Positions 1 to 8,769 of a DNA stretch of 64,000 nucleotides are shown here, one piece after another. Under the pieces are notes generated by a model. The model was not told the DNA's origin, did not search any database, and saw only the letters and a list, made by a program, of their open reading frames with translations. A program made the translations under genes and the position numbers. The number at the start of each line of letters is the position of its first letter. The first letter of the stretch is position 1. The stretch is from Sciscionella sediminilitoris (lineage in GTDB: Bacteria > Actinomycetota > Actinomycetes > Mycobacteriales > Pseudonocardiaceae), in NCBI RefSeq assembly GCF_000737195.2, contig NZ_JALM01000024.1, forward strand, positions 1 to 64,000, read 5' to 3'.

Positions 1-16
1 CAACACAACCACTCAC
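1..16. repeat. Partial copy of the intergenic palindrome family (right arm only)
   Basis: The first 16 bases, CAACACAACCACTCAC, match one arm of the roughly 40-bp palindrome found in six other intergenic places. The other arm would lie outside the window. It sits just past the stop of the first minus-strand gene, a terminator-like position. Confidence 0.6.
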
Positions 17-37
17 AAGCTGTTCGTGACTGAGTGA

Positions 38-514
38 CTACTGAACGACGCCGAGGCGGGCGAGCAGACCGGCTTCGACGATGTCGAGTTCTTCCGCGAC
101 GGCCCGGTGCGCGGCGCGGCGGCGGGCCGTCGGCATACGTTCGGCGGCGCGCACGGCGGTGGCGAGCTTGTCCAGGGTGGACGCGGACCGCGTGGCGAAC
201 CGCAGATCGTCCTCGGTGCGCTCGGCGGATTCGGCGAGCTCGCCAACGGCCGAACGCAGCCCGTTGATCCGAGCGTGCATGGCCGCACCCCGGCCGGTGT
301 ACTCGCCGAGCTGGTCGACGGCGATCCCGAGGCGCCGCGCGCGCAACCGGTCGTAGCCGTCGCGGGCATAGGCGGCGGCCTGGGCGGCGTACGGCGCGAC
401 CACGGGCAGCACGCTCGGGGCGAGCACCCTGACGACCTTGACCGCGTTCTTCGCCTTGCCCGGGGTGATCCTCGGCGTCTGCTCGGCCTCACCGGTCTTG
501 TCCTTGCGTGCCAT
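38..514 (-). CDS. Conserved actinobacterial protein, DUF6474-like
   Basis: A 158-residue protein starting at ATG 514 with MARKDKTGEAEQTP. After a charged N-terminus it has a short hydrophobic stretch (VVRVLAPSVLPVVAPYAAQAAAYA, two parts near residues 26-48), then a segment rich in Arg and Ala that looks helical, ending ERMPTARRRAAHRAVAEELD near the C-terminus. That layout resembles what I recall of the DUF6474 family of Pseudonocardiales and relatives; no function is known to me. It is divergent from the nuclease gene at 569, only 54 bases away. The family name is from memory and unverified. Confidence 0.75.
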   Translation of the reverse strand: MARKDKTGEAEQTPRITPGKAKNAVKVVRVLAPSVLPVVAPYAAQAAAYARDGYDRLRARRLGIAVDQLGEYTGRGAAMHARINGLRSAVGELAESAERTEDDLRFATRSASTLDKLATAVRAAERMPTARRRAAHRAVAEELDIVEAGLLARLGVVQ

Positions 515-568
515 GCGGCTAACGTACCGCGCTCGGCGATTGTCAGTGGGTGCCCATACTCTGGCCGG

Positions 569-2164
569 GTGAGTTCGTCCCCAAGCACGCCGCTGCTGGA
601 CGCCGGAGTGATCAACCGGTGCCGGCATCGCGTGCACCTCGAGCACGACCCCGAGGCGGTGCGCCCGGAAGTCCCCGCCGATCCCGCGGCCGAGCAACGG
701 CGCGCCGATCGCGCGGCCCATCTGGCCACGGTTCTCGGGGTGCTCAGCGAGCGGTTCGGCGCGCAGCTGGCCGAGGGTGGGCCGGACGGCACACTCGACG
801 CCCTGCGCGAAGGGGTCGCCCTGATCTCCGGGGCGGTGCTGCCCGCGGACCGGGACGCGGGCCGCCGTGGTTCGGTGCCGCTGCTGATCCGGACCGGCGA
901 GGGCTACCTTCCCGTGCTCATCGCGCACCACCGGATCACCGATCCCGGAGAGGGCGCCCGCACCGCACCGTTGACCAGTCCCTGGTACCGCTGCGCGGGC
1001 ACCGATCCGCACCGCAAGGCGCGCGCACACTCCGGTGACCAGCTGCGCCTCGCCCACGCCTGGCGGCTGCTCGAGGCCACCGGATACGCCGCGCCGGGCC
1101 GGGCCCGCGGCGGGGTGATCGGGCTCGACGCGGATGTGGTGCTCTGGCACGACCTCGAGGCGGCGACCTGGCCAGGCGGGCACACCGCGCTCGCCGAGTA
1201 CGACACCAGGTTCGCCGACCGGCTCGCGATCGCGAACGGGTCCAGGGACACCGCACCCTCCCGGATCATGGCCTGCCGCCGCTGCCCGTGGTGGTCGCAG
1301 TGCAGCGAGCAGCTGACCGAGCAGCGCGATGTGAGCCTCGTGACCAGCGGAAACGATGCCGATCAGCTGCGCGCGGCCGGAGTGCGCACCATCGATGAGC
1401 TCGCCGCGACCCACTACACCGCGCGAATCGAGGGGTTCACCGGCCAGCTGCGCGAGGCGATCGCCCTGGCCAGGGCCTGGCTCGCGGACGCGACGGTGAT
1501 CCGCAAGGTCGGCGAGGTCCAGGTGCCCCGCGCGGATGTCGAGGTCGACGTGGACATGGAGAGCTTCGGGGACGCGGGCGCGTACCTGTGGGGCTGCCTG
1601 CTCACCGGGGAACCGATCGGCATCGAACCCGGCTACCACCCGTTCGCGACCTGGGATCCGCTGCCGAGCGGGGACGAGGGGCGTTCCTTCGCCGAGTTCT
1701 GGGCATGGTTCTCCGAAGTGCGCAGGCGTTGCGCCGAACGCGGGTTCAGTTTCCGCGCCTACTGCTACAACGAGCGCGCGGAGAACCGCTGGCTGCTCTC
1801 CTCCCCCGAACGCTTCCCGGATGTGGCGGGGATGCCGGGCCAGGCGCAGGTGCGCCGGTTCATCGAATCCGATCAGTGGGTCGACCTCTACGCCTGCGTC
1901 TCCGAACAGTTCCTCTGCGCGCGCGGCAAGGGACTCAAGGTCGTCGCCCCGGTCGCCGGGTTCAGCTGGCGCGATCCGGAGGCGGGCGGGGAGAACTCGA
2001 TGCGCTGGTATCGCGAGGCGGTCGGATACGGCGGCGGGGAGACGCATCCGGACCAGCGGGACCGGATCCTGCGCTACAACGAGGACGATGTTCGGGCCAC
2101 CCAGGCCCTGCGCGAGTGGATGTCCAAGGAGGCGAACGGACTGCCCCATCTCGACGAACTCTGA
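569..2164 (+). CDS. TM0106 family RecB-like putative nuclease
   Basis: A 531-residue protein read from GTG 569. The start is supported by a TACTCT -10 box at 557-562, six bases before the GTG, implying a leaderless mRNA. The N-terminal part has a RecB-type cysteine (C18 in INRCRHRVHLEHD) and three more near residue 240 (C236, C239, C245 in CRRCPWWSQC), the spacing of an iron-sulfur-bound RecB/Cas4-like nuclease. The C-terminal half (VDVDMES, AYCYNERAENRWLL, RYNEDDVRATQALREW) resembles an RNase H-like exonuclease. Length and domain order fit the TM0106 family. Its cellular substrate is unknown; DNA processing is inferred. Confidence 0.85.
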   Translation: MSSSPSTPLLDAGVINRCRHRVHLEHDPEAVRPEVPADPAAEQRRADRAAHLATVLGVLSERFGAQLAEGGPDGTLDALREGVALISGAVLPADRDAGRRGSVPLLIRTGEGYLPVLIAHHRITDPGEGARTAPLTSPWYRCAGTDPHRKARAHSGDQLRLAHAWRLLEATGYAAPGRARGGVIGLDADVVLWHDLEAATWPGGHTALAEYDTRFADRLAIANGSRDTAPSRIMACRRCPWWSQCSEQLTEQRDVSLVTSGNDADQLRAAGVRTIDELAATHYTARIEGFTGQLREAIALARAWLADATVIRKVGEVQVPRADVEVDVDMESFGDAGAYLWGCLLTGEPIGIEPGYHPFATWDPLPSGDEGRSFAEFWAWFSEVRRRCAERGFSFRAYCYNERAENRWLLSSPERFPDVAGMPGQAQVRRFIESDQWVDLYACVSEQFLCARGKGLKVVAPVAGFSWRDPEAGGENSMRWYREAVGYGGGETHPDQRDRILRYNEDDVRATQALREWMSKEANGLPHLDEL

Positions 2165-2167
2165 GGC

Positions 2168-3166
2168 TCAGCACCCACAGGACTTGCGGCCGCGGAACTC
2201 CGCGGGAAAGCGCACCGTCTCCGGTTCGCGTTGCGGGTCGGCGAGCCTGCGCACCAGCATGTCCACCGCGGCGCGCCCGATCTGATCGACCGGCTGAGCC
2301 ATCGTGGTCAGCGGCGGATCGACCAGTTCGGCCCAGTCCATGTCGTCATAGGCGGCGATGGCCAGATCCTCGCCGATGCGCACCCCTTCGGCCCGCGCGG
2401 CGTGCAGCACCCCGGCGGTCATCACGTTGTTGCCGGTGATCAGCGCGGTCGGTGGCGGGTCGAGGATGCGCAGCTGGCGCAGGGCGTCGCGGGCCCCGAG
2501 GTTGGACGAGTTCCCGCTGATCACCAGCGCGGGATCCCAGGCGAGCCCGGCACGGCCGAGTCCGAGCCGGTACCCGAGCACCCGCTCCTGACTGGTGGTC
2601 AGTTCCTCGGCACCGCTGACCATGCCGATCCTCGTGTGCCCGTGCCCGGCGAGATGCTCGACGAGCTTCGAGGTCGCCTGCACGTTCTCCGGTCCGACCT
2701 GGTCGAGCGCGCGCCCCGCGGGCAACCGGTCCACCAGCACGGTCGGCATACCGAGCCGGATCAGCTCGGGAAGCACCGAACTGCGCGCGGCCGAGGACGG
2801 GGTGAGCAGCAGGCCGTCCACCCGGCGCGAGCGCAGCGCGCGCACCGCGGTCCGCTCGATCTCGGTGTCGTCGTGGGTGTCCATCAGCAGCAGCGTGTAC
2901 CCGGCGGCGGTGGCCTGCGATTCGATCGCGGCGAGCAGTTCGGCGAAGTACGGATTGGTGACCACCGAGATCGCCACGCCAAGCGAACGGGTGCCGCCGG
3001 TGACCAGCGAGCGCGCGATGGCGTCCCCGGTGTAGCCGGTCGACTCGATCGCGGCGAGCACCCGTTCGCGGGTGTCCGGGGCGACCTTGCGCGTCTCGTT
3101 CAGCACGTGCGAGACGGTCGTGATGGAGACCCCGGCGAGTTCGGCGACCTGTTTCATCGTCACCAT
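2168..3166 (-). CDS. LacI family transcriptional regulator
   Basis: A 332-residue regulator. Residues 4-23 (MKQVAELAGVSITTVSHVLN) form the LacI helix-turn-helix and hinge entry; residues about 62-330 form a periplasmic-binding-protein-like effector domain (SLGVAISVVTNPYFAELLAAI, AIAAYDDMDWAELVDPPLTT). It ends in an unusual CGC tail (KSCGC). It is divergent from the sugar-type ABC transporter at 3280, and the gap holds a LacI-type operator, so it probably represses that transporter and perhaps itself until a sugar binds. The sugar cannot be deduced. Confidence 0.93.
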   Translation of the reverse strand: MVTMKQVAELAGVSITTVSHVLNETRKVAPDTRERVLAAIESTGYTGDAIARSLVTGGTRSLGVAISVVTNPYFAELLAAIESQATAAGYTLLLMDTHDDTEIERTAVRALRSRRVDGLLLTPSSAARSSVLPELIRLGMPTVLVDRLPAGRALDQVGPENVQATSKLVEHLAGHGHTRIGMVSGAEELTTSQERVLGYRLGLGRAGLAWDPALVISGNSSNLGARDALRQLRILDPPPTALITGNNVMTAGVLHAARAEGVRIGEDLAIAAYDDMDWAELVDPPLTTMAQPVDQIGRAAVDMLVRRLADPQREPETVRFPAEFRGRKSCGC

Positions 3167-3197
3167 GACAACGCCCTCCGTACACAGTCCGCATTCG

Positions 3198-3214
3198 TTT
3201 GCGCAAACGCTTGC
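3198..3214. promoter_or_regulatory. LacI-type operator between regulator and transporter
   Basis: TTTGCGCAAACGCTTGC contains GCAAACGCTTGC, a near-perfect LacI/GalR-family box with the central CG, and an overlapping TTTGCGCAAA palindrome. It lies in the 113-base divergent gap between the LacI regulator and the ABC transporter lipoprotein. The site is seen; the binding protein is inferred. Confidence 0.75.
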
Positions 3215-3279
3215 CTAGCGTACAGGGCCGTTATTACGGTGCGCACCGACCACGCAAAGCCCGAGCGAAGGAGCTCGTC

Positions 3280-4305
3280 GTGCGCGTTCCAAGAAGGCGG
3301 TCGGTCCGCGTACTCGCGGCCGGCTGCGCATTCCTCATCCTGGCCACCGCCTCCGGCTGCACGAGCAAACGCTACTGGGGCGGCAACACCTCCAGCGGTG
3401 GCCAGGCCACGATCGGACTCGTCACCAAAACCGAGAGCAATCCCTACTTCGTGGCCATGCGCAAAGCGGCCGAGGCGGAGGCGAACAAGCTGGGCGCGAA
3501 GCTCTACGCGCTCGCGGGCAAGTTCGACGGGGACAACGAAGGCCAGGTCACCGCGATCGAGAACCTCATGCAGCGCGGGGTGAACACCATCCTGATCACC
3601 CCGAGCACCGCGACCGGGGCCGTCGGCGCGATCCGTGAGGCACGCAAACGCGGCATCATGGTGCTCGCACTCGACTCCGAGACCGAACCCAAGACCGCGG
3701 TGGACGCCACCTTCGCCACCGACAACTACAAGGCGGGCCAGAAACAGGGCCAGTACCTGCGTGCGGCGGCCGGTGACGGGCAGCAGAAGGTGCTGATGAT
3801 CGACGGCACCGACGGATCCTCGGTCAACACCCAGCGGCGCACCGGGTTCCTCAACGGGTTCGGGATCGCCGAGAACTCCCCGGCGATCCTCGGTCACCAG
3901 TCCACGAACGGCGACCAGAACAAGGCCCAGCAGGCGACCGAGAACCTGCTGCAGCGCGACGATTCGGCCACCGTCGTCTACAACATGAACGAGGCCAACG
4001 CCCGTGGATCCGCGGCCGCGCTCGCCTCGCGCGGACTGCTCAAGAAGGTCAGCTTCGGCACCATCGACGGCGGCTGCAGCGGGGTCGCCCAGGTCGCGGC
4101 GGGCGGCTACAACGTCGACGTCATGCAGTTCCCCGCCAAGATGGCCCGGCTCGGCGTCGACGCGGGTGCCGAGTTCGCCCGCAGCGGCAAGAAACCGTCC
4201 GGCTTCCACGACACGGGCTCCGAACCCATCGCGGCACAGCCCGTTCCCGGTGTGCCCACCAAGGACCCCGCATGGGGCAAACAACACTGCTGGAGCGACA
4301 AATGA
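3280..4305 (+). CDS. Sugar ABC transporter substrate-binding lipoprotein
   Basis: A 341-residue lipoprotein from GTG 3280, preceded by GAAGGAG. It has an Arg-rich n-region, a hydrophobic stretch and a lipobox ending TASGC with the acylated cysteine at residue 27. The mature part is a type I periplasmic-binding fold of the ribose/fructose type (TIGLVTKTESNPYFVAMRKAAE, DGDNEGQVTAIENLMQRGV, NMNEANARGSAAAL). It should capture a monosaccharide outside the membrane for the permease and ATPase downstream. A perfect palindrome separates it from the permease gene, which could leave the binding protein in excess over the membrane parts. Confidence 0.92.
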   Translation: MRVPRRRSVRVLAAGCAFLILATASGCTSKRYWGGNTSSGGQATIGLVTKTESNPYFVAMRKAAEAEANKLGAKLYALAGKFDGDNEGQVTAIENLMQRGVNTILITPSTATGAVGAIREARKRGIMVLALDSETEPKTAVDATFATDNYKAGQKQGQYLRAAAGDGQQKVLMIDGTDGSSVNTQRRTGFLNGFGIAENSPAILGHQSTNGDQNKAQQATENLLQRDDSATVVYNMNEANARGSAAALASRGLLKKVSFGTIDGGCSGVAQVAAGGYNVDVMQFPAKMARLGVDAGAEFARSGKKPSGFHDTGSEPIAAQPVPGVPTKDPAWGKQHCWSDK

Positions 4306-4320
4306 GCAGGTCAAATGCTG

Positions 4321-4364
4321 TCGTGCGTGGTTGTGTTGGTTCTAACCAACACAACCACGCACGA
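4321..4364. repeat. Palindromic intergenic repeat, copy 2 (44 bp, perfect)
   Basis: Arms of 21 bases (TCGTGCGTGGTTGTGTTGGT plus T) are exactly complementary around a CT centre. It lies inside the sugar transporter operon between the binding protein stop and the permease start, so an RNA hairpin here would attenuate or protect the upstream message. The centre CT defines its orientation; other copies carry AG. Confidence 0.9.
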
Positions 4365-4384
4365 CCGGGAATCGGGGGTGCGCG

Positions 4385-5377
4385 GTGGCAGCGGTGACGC
4401 AGGATCAGGCGAAACGGTTCGACCCCGGCGAGATCTTCCGGCGTTCGCCCGTGGTGGGCCCGCTGCTCGCGCTCGTGGTCGCCATCGTGGTGTTCTCGGT
4501 GTCCACGGACACGTTCCTCAACCTGGACAATCTCTCCCTTGTCGTGGAGCAGTCGCTGGTCATCGGCACCCTCGCACTCGGACAGACGCTGGTGATCCTG
4601 ACCAACGGCATCGACCTGTCGAACGCGTCGAACGCGGTGCTCGCGACCCTGATCATGGCGATGCTGGTGGCCTCCGGGACGACCTCGGGCTGGCTCGGCC
4701 TCGTCACCGGCATCGTGGCCTCGGTGCTCATCGGGTTCCTCATCGGCATGCTCGTGACCAGGGCGAAGCTGCCACCGTTCATCGTCACCCTGGGCTTGTT
4801 CACGATCCTGACCGCGCTCGGCAGGCTGTTCGCGAGCGGGCAGTCCGTGCCGGTCAAGGGCGGGGTGCTGGCCTGGCTCGGCACCGAGAGCTACCTGTTC
4901 GGCGGTATTCCGGTCACCTACGGCATGACCTTGGCGCTGATCATGTTCATCGTCGTCTGGTACGCGCTGGTGCGCACCTCCTGGGGCAAACACGTGTACG
5001 CGGTCGGCAATGCTCCGGAGGCCGCGCGGCTATCCGGGATCAACGTCGGGCGCACCGTGCTCTCGGTGTACATCGTTGCCGGGCTGATCTACGGCATCGC
5101 CGCCTGGCAGGCGCTCGGCCGGGTGCCCAACGCCGACCCGAACGCCTTCGAGACCGGCAACCTCGAATCGATCACCGCCGTCGTCATCGGTGGCACCAGC
5201 CTGTTCGGTGGCCGCGGCGGAGTCACCGGAACCCTGGTCGGCGCGCTGATCGTCGCGGTACTGCGCTCCGGACTCACCCAGCTCGGGGTCGACGACCTCT
5301 ACCAGGAGGTCGCCATCGGTGTCCTCGTGATCGCCGCGGTCGCGGTGGACCGGTTCGCACGACGGAGGCAGCCATGA
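4385..5377 (+). CDS. Sugar ABC transporter permease (RbsC/FrcC type)
   Basis: A 330-residue very hydrophobic protein starting at GTG 4385 with MAAVTQDQAKRFDPGE. About eight to ten membrane segments are visible (for example VVGPLLALVVAIVVFSVSTD near residues 22-41), with BPD_transp_2 signatures: LVILTNGIDLS, GKHVYAVGNAPEAARLSGI and the late GGTSLFGGRGGVTGTLVGAL. It would form the inner-membrane channel for the sugar bound by the upstream lipoprotein. Its last codon overlaps the ATPase start as ATGA, so the two are translationally coupled. Confidence 0.93.
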   Translation: MAAVTQDQAKRFDPGEIFRRSPVVGPLLALVVAIVVFSVSTDTFLNLDNLSLVVEQSLVIGTLALGQTLVILTNGIDLSNASNAVLATLIMAMLVASGTTSGWLGLVTGIVASVLIGFLIGMLVTRAKLPPFIVTLGLFTILTALGRLFASGQSVPVKGGVLAWLGTESYLFGGIPVTYGMTLALIMFIVVWYALVRTSWGKHVYAVGNAPEAARLSGINVGRTVLSVYIVAGLIYGIAAWQALGRVPNADPNAFETGNLESITAVVIGGTSLFGGRGGVTGTLVGALIVAVLRSGLTQLGVDDLYQEVAIGVLVIAAVAVDRFARRRQP

Positions 5378-6180
5378 GCATCACCGCACGCGGGCTTTCC
5401 AAGCGCTACGGGCACGTGGTCGCCATGGACAAGACCGACTTCGATCTCACCGACGGCGAGGTGCTCGCCGTGGTCGGGGACAACGGCGCGGGCAAGTCCA
5501 CCCTCATCAAGACACTGTCCGGGGCGGTCATCCCGGATGAGGGCAGCATCGAGCTCGACGGGAAACCGGTGCGCTTCCGCGGCCCGCTGGACGCACGCAG
5601 GCACGGCATCGAGACCGTCTACCAGGACCTCGCCGTCGCGCCCGCGCAGGACATCGCCAGCAACCTCTACCTCGGCCGTGAACGCAGGCTGGGTGGCTGG
5701 CGTGGCCGGGTGCTGCGCCACCTCGACCGCAAGGGCATGCGGGAGCACGCCCAGCAGGTGCTCGATGAGCTCGGTATCGGCATCAAGTCGATCAGCCAGG
5801 CCGTGGAGACCCTCTCCGGAGGTCAGCGCCAGGCGGTCGCGGTCGCCCGCGCCGCCGCGTTCGGTACCAAGGTCGTGATCATGGACGAACCGACCGCCGC
5901 GCTCGGGGTCGCCGAATCCGCGAAGGTGCTCGAGCTGATCGGGCGGATCCGGGACCGCGGCCTGCCCGTCGTGCTGATCAGCCACAACATGCCGCACGTG
6001 TTCGAGATCGCCGACCGCGTGCACGTGCACCGGCTCGGCAAACGCGTGGCCATCGCCGACCCGGGACGGCACAGCATGAACGAGGTCGTCGGCCTGCTCA
6101 CCGGGGCGCTGCGAATGGACGAGGACGGCGCGGTCAGCGAGGTGTCCGGAGCGGTGCACACCGGACTCGACCCCGACTGA
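5374..6180 (+). CDS. Sugar ABC transporter ATP-binding protein (single domain)
   Basis: A 268-residue ATPase starting at ATG 5374. Walker A is GDNGAGKS (35-42), the Q-loop YQDLAV is near 83, the signature LSGGQ is at 147-151, Walker B VVIMDEP at 167-173, and the H-loop SHN follows. Unlike RbsA/XylG it carries one nucleotide-binding domain, as in FrcA, so a homodimer is expected. It lacks its own promoter space and overlaps the permease by 4 bases. A palindromic repeat follows 18 bases after the stop. Confidence 0.93.
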   Translation: MSITARGLSKRYGHVVAMDKTDFDLTDGEVLAVVGDNGAGKSTLIKTLSGAVIPDEGSIELDGKPVRFRGPLDARRHGIETVYQDLAVAPAQDIASNLYLGRERRLGGWRGRVLRHLDRKGMREHAQQVLDELGIGIKSISQAVETLSGGQRQAVAVARAAAFGTKVVIMDEPTAALGVAESAKVLELIGRIRDRGLPVVLISHNMPHVFEIADRVHVHRLGKRVAIADPGRHSMNEVVGLLTGALRMDEDGAVSEVSGAVHTGLDPD

Positions 6181-6197
6181 CCTGGTCAAACACCGGC

Positions 6198-6241
6198 TTG
6201 TGAGTGCTTGTGTTGGTTCTAACCAACACAAGCACTCACGA
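6198..6241. repeat. Palindromic intergenic repeat, copy 3 (44 bp, compensated arms)
   Basis: The left arm reads GTGAGTGCTTGTGTTGGTT and the right arm AACCAACACAAGCACTCAC. Compared with copy 2, two arm positions differ and both are changed on the opposite arm as well, so pairing is kept. It follows the ABC ATPase stop and probably ends the transporter transcript. Confidence 0.9.
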
Positions 6242-6336
6242 ACCCAAAGTGACCTGTGCGGGGGATTGACTGGGCCGGTTGGGCGAAACGCCGCACCCGG
6301 ATCACGAAAATGATCTTGGTGGCGACTACTCTGCGC

Positions 6337-7191
6337 ATGGTGGGACTTCCAGCGTGGTTGTGGTTCATGATCGCCGTACTCGCTGCCGGCGCGGGCGCAT
6401 ATCTGCTGCTGCGCGGCCGCACGGTGCAACATTCGGTCGACAAGGAGCGCCGCAAGTGGGCCTCGCTTCGCGGCTGGCAGTACGTGGACGAGGACGGCCG
6501 CCTGCTCGACCAGTGGAGCGGGGGCGCGATCGCGTACTTCGGTGGCCAGTCGGCCGTGGATGTGATCGCGGGCTCGACGTTCACCAGTGACGGCAGGCGC
6601 CCGGTCTTCGTGTTCGACCAGGAGACCGAGGGCCAGATCGACACCACCGTGGCTGCGGTCCGGTGCCGTCGCCAGTCGCCGGCGCTGATCGAACTGTGGC
6701 TGCCGAACGTGCCGTTCCAGCGCGACCAGATGCCCGATCTGCTCGGCCCGGTCGGCCAGCGCTACGCCTTCGTCTCGGATGTGAACACTGCCCGCGCGAT
6801 GATCACCAGGGACCTCGTGGACATCGCCGACGGTCTCGGCGAGGACGTCACCGTTGTCTGGCTCGAGGCCGACTGGGTGCTCGCCGCGATCTCGCCGGAC
6901 GCACCGCCCGCCCGCCTCGAGCGCCTGCTGCGCGACCTCGGCGAACTCGCCGACCTGATCGACCCGGTCGACCAGGCGCCGAATCCCGGCAGGCATGCGG
7001 AACCCTCCCAGCAGCAGGAATTCCAGGCACCACAGCAGGATCCGCAGCAGCAACAACAGCCGCAGCCGACCGCGATCCAGCAGCCCGCCGAGCCCGACCA
7101 GGGTGCCACCCCGCAACCGCGCACCTCGGACGACGAGGGCAACGAGCAGTCGAACCCCGGTCCGGCGGCCCAGCTCAACGGCAACAACTGA
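6337..7191 (+). CDS. Membrane-anchored protein with Gln/Pro-rich tail, unknown function
   Basis: About 284 residues. A transmembrane helix (LPAWLWFMIAVLAAGAGAYL) lies at the very N-terminus, followed by a cytosolic domain of about 190 residues with no family I recognise, and a low-complexity tail rich in Gln and Pro (near residues 225-275). The start could be ATG 6337 or GTG 6340: a TACTCT box at 6327-6332 is 4 or 7 bases upstream, favouring a leaderless start at 6340. It shares the single-helix layout with the gene at 8040, but I see no clear sequence similarity. Confidence 0.8.
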   Translation: MVGLPAWLWFMIAVLAAGAGAYLLLRGRTVQHSVDKERRKWASLRGWQYVDEDGRLLDQWSGGAIAYFGGQSAVDVIAGSTFTSDGRRPVFVFDQETEGQIDTTVAAVRCRRQSPALIELWLPNVPFQRDQMPDLLGPVGQRYAFVSDVNTARAMITRDLVDIADGLGEDVTVVWLEADWVLAAISPDAPPARLERLLRDLGELADLIDPVDQAPNPGRHAEPSQQQEFQAPQQDPQQQQQPQPTAIQQPAEPDQGATPQPRTSDDEGNEQSNPGPAAQLNGNN

Positions 7192-7241
7192 AATCCGCCG
7201 AACCCGCGAACACGCGCACCCGAACGCGTTACGGTTGACCC

Positions 7242-8021
7242 ATGCCGACAGCCTTGATCACCGGGGCGACCGCGGGTATCGGTGCCGCGTTCGCCCGCAA
7301 GCTCGCCGCCGAGCGGTATGACCTGGTCACGATCGCCCGCACCGAAGCACGTCTGCGGGAGCAGGCCAAGCAGCTGCACGCCGAGCACGGCATCGAGGTC
7401 GAAGTGCTGCCCGCGGATCTCGCCGATCCGCAGCAGCGTGCCCGCGTCGAGCAGCGCCTCGCCGACGAGCACCGTCCCATCGATCTGCTGGTGAACAACG
7501 CGGGTTTCGGCACCCGTGGTCGATTTGTCGACACAGACCGGGAACGGCTGCAGGAACAGCTCGACGTGAACGTGGTCAGCGTGCTCCGGCTCAGCCACGC
7601 CGCGCTCGGCCCGATGCTCCGCAGGGACGCGGGCGCGGTCGTCAACGTCTCCAGTGTCGCCGGGTTCTTTCCCGGGACCGGCGCCACCTACTCGGCGACC
7701 AAGGCCTATGTGACGGCCCTTTCCGAAGGACTCGCCGCGAATCTCGCGGGGACGAACGTGCGGATGATGGCGCTGTGCCCCGGATTCACCAAGACCGAGT
7801 TCCACGATGCCGCCGGGGACGACATGTCCGAGGTACCCAAGCAGCTGTGGCTCGACGCGGACCGGGTGGTCGCCGACTGCCTCGCCGATCTACACCGCGG
7901 CCGCCCCGTCTCGGTGCCGAGCCTGCCGTACAAGGTACTCACCGGATTCGGCCAGTACGTGCCCCGTCCGCTGCTGCGCATCATCACCAAGCAGGCCACC
8001 AAGGGTCGCGAGCGGACCTGA
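7242..8021 (+). CDS. SDR family NAD(P)-dependent oxidoreductase
   Basis: A 259-residue classical short-chain dehydrogenase. The cofactor motif TGATAGIG is at 7-14, NNAG at 85-88, the catalytic serine in NVSSVAG near 137, and YSATK with Tyr150 and Lys154. The C-terminus ([10 protein letters not shown]) is basic. The substrate is unknown; this subtype often acts on lipophilic substrates. TACGGT at 7230-7235, six bases before the ATG, implies a leaderless transcript. Confidence 0.92.
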   Translation: MPTALITGATAGIGAAFARKLAAERYDLVTIARTEARLREQAKQLHAEHGIEVEVLPADLADPQQRARVEQRLADEHRPIDLLVNNAGFGTRGRFVDTDRERLQEQLDVNVVSVLRLSHAALGPMLRRDAGAVVNVSSVAGFFPGTGATYSATKAYVTALSEGLAANLAGTNVRMMALCPGFTKTEFHDAAGDDMSEVPKQLWLDADRVVADCLADLHRGRPVSVPSLPYKVLTGFGQYVPRPLLRIITKQATKGRERT

Positions 8022-8039
8022 CCGGAGAACCACGAAGAC

Positions 8040-8717
8040 ATGCACAACAACTGGTGGATCTACGTCCTCATCGCGATCGGCGGCCTCGGCTGGGCGTTCA
8101 TCCAGTACAAACTCCGCGAAAAGCGGGTGCGAGCCGTTTCTGCCTACGCTTCGCGGCACGGATGGAACTTCGTCCGGGTCAACCGCGAACTGGGCAACCG
8201 GTTCCGCGGCGAGCCCTTCGGCAAGGGACACCGGCGCACCGGGAACCTCGTGGTCACGGGGGCACACCGGAACCGGTACTTCACCGCCTTCGAGTACACC
8301 TTCAAGACCACCGAGGGAAGCGGGAAGGACCGCCGCGAGGTCACCCACTACTACATGGTCGTCGCGGTCACCCTGCCCGCACCGCGGCCGATGCTGCAGG
8401 TCAGCACGGAGAACTTCGCCACCCGGATGTTCGGCAATATCGGCATCGGCCGGGATCTGCAACTGGAGAGCGAACAGTTCAACGAGCGGTTCCGGATCAA
8501 GACCGACAACGACAAGTTCGCCTACGACGTACTGCATCCGCGCACCATGCAGTGGATGCTCGACGATCAGCGGTTCAGCCAGCAGCCGTTCCGCTTCGAA
8601 CGCTCCGACCTGCTCACCTGGCGCAAGGGCAAGATCGAGCCGCAGCACATCGACGGGTATCTCAACTACCTCTGCGATATCGGGGACAGCGTTCCGCAGT
8701 TCGTCTGGAAATCCTGA
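8040..8717 (+). CDS. Small membrane-anchored protein of unknown function
   Basis: A 225-residue protein beginning MHNNWWIYVLIAIGGLGWAF, one N-terminal transmembrane helix with a basic stop-transfer (KLREKRVRA). The rest is a soluble domain of beta-rich character (NRYFTAFEYTFKTTEGSG, MVVAVTLPAPRPMLQVS). I do not recognise the family. It lies 18 bases after the SDR gene and may be co-transcribed with it. Confidence 0.85.
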   Translation: MHNNWWIYVLIAIGGLGWAFIQYKLREKRVRAVSAYASRHGWNFVRVNRELGNRFRGEPFGKGHRRTGNLVVTGAHRNRYFTAFEYTFKTTEGSGKDRREVTHYYMVVAVTLPAPRPMLQVSTENFATRMFGNIGIGRDLQLESEQFNERFRIKTDNDKFAYDVLHPRTMQWMLDDQRFSQQPFRFERSDLLTWRKGKIEPQHIDGYLNYLCDIGDSVPQFVWKS

Positions 8718-8769
8718 GCCGCGCGGGTACCGGAGCCCGTCCGGAGTCCGCTGTGCGAAGATCGCCACC

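Noticed and set aside
38-2149. A long open frame opposite the nuclease gene
   Set aside because: It arises from the codon pattern of the real plus-strand gene at high G+C; only its last 158 codons (38-514) lie outside that gene and look like a real protein.
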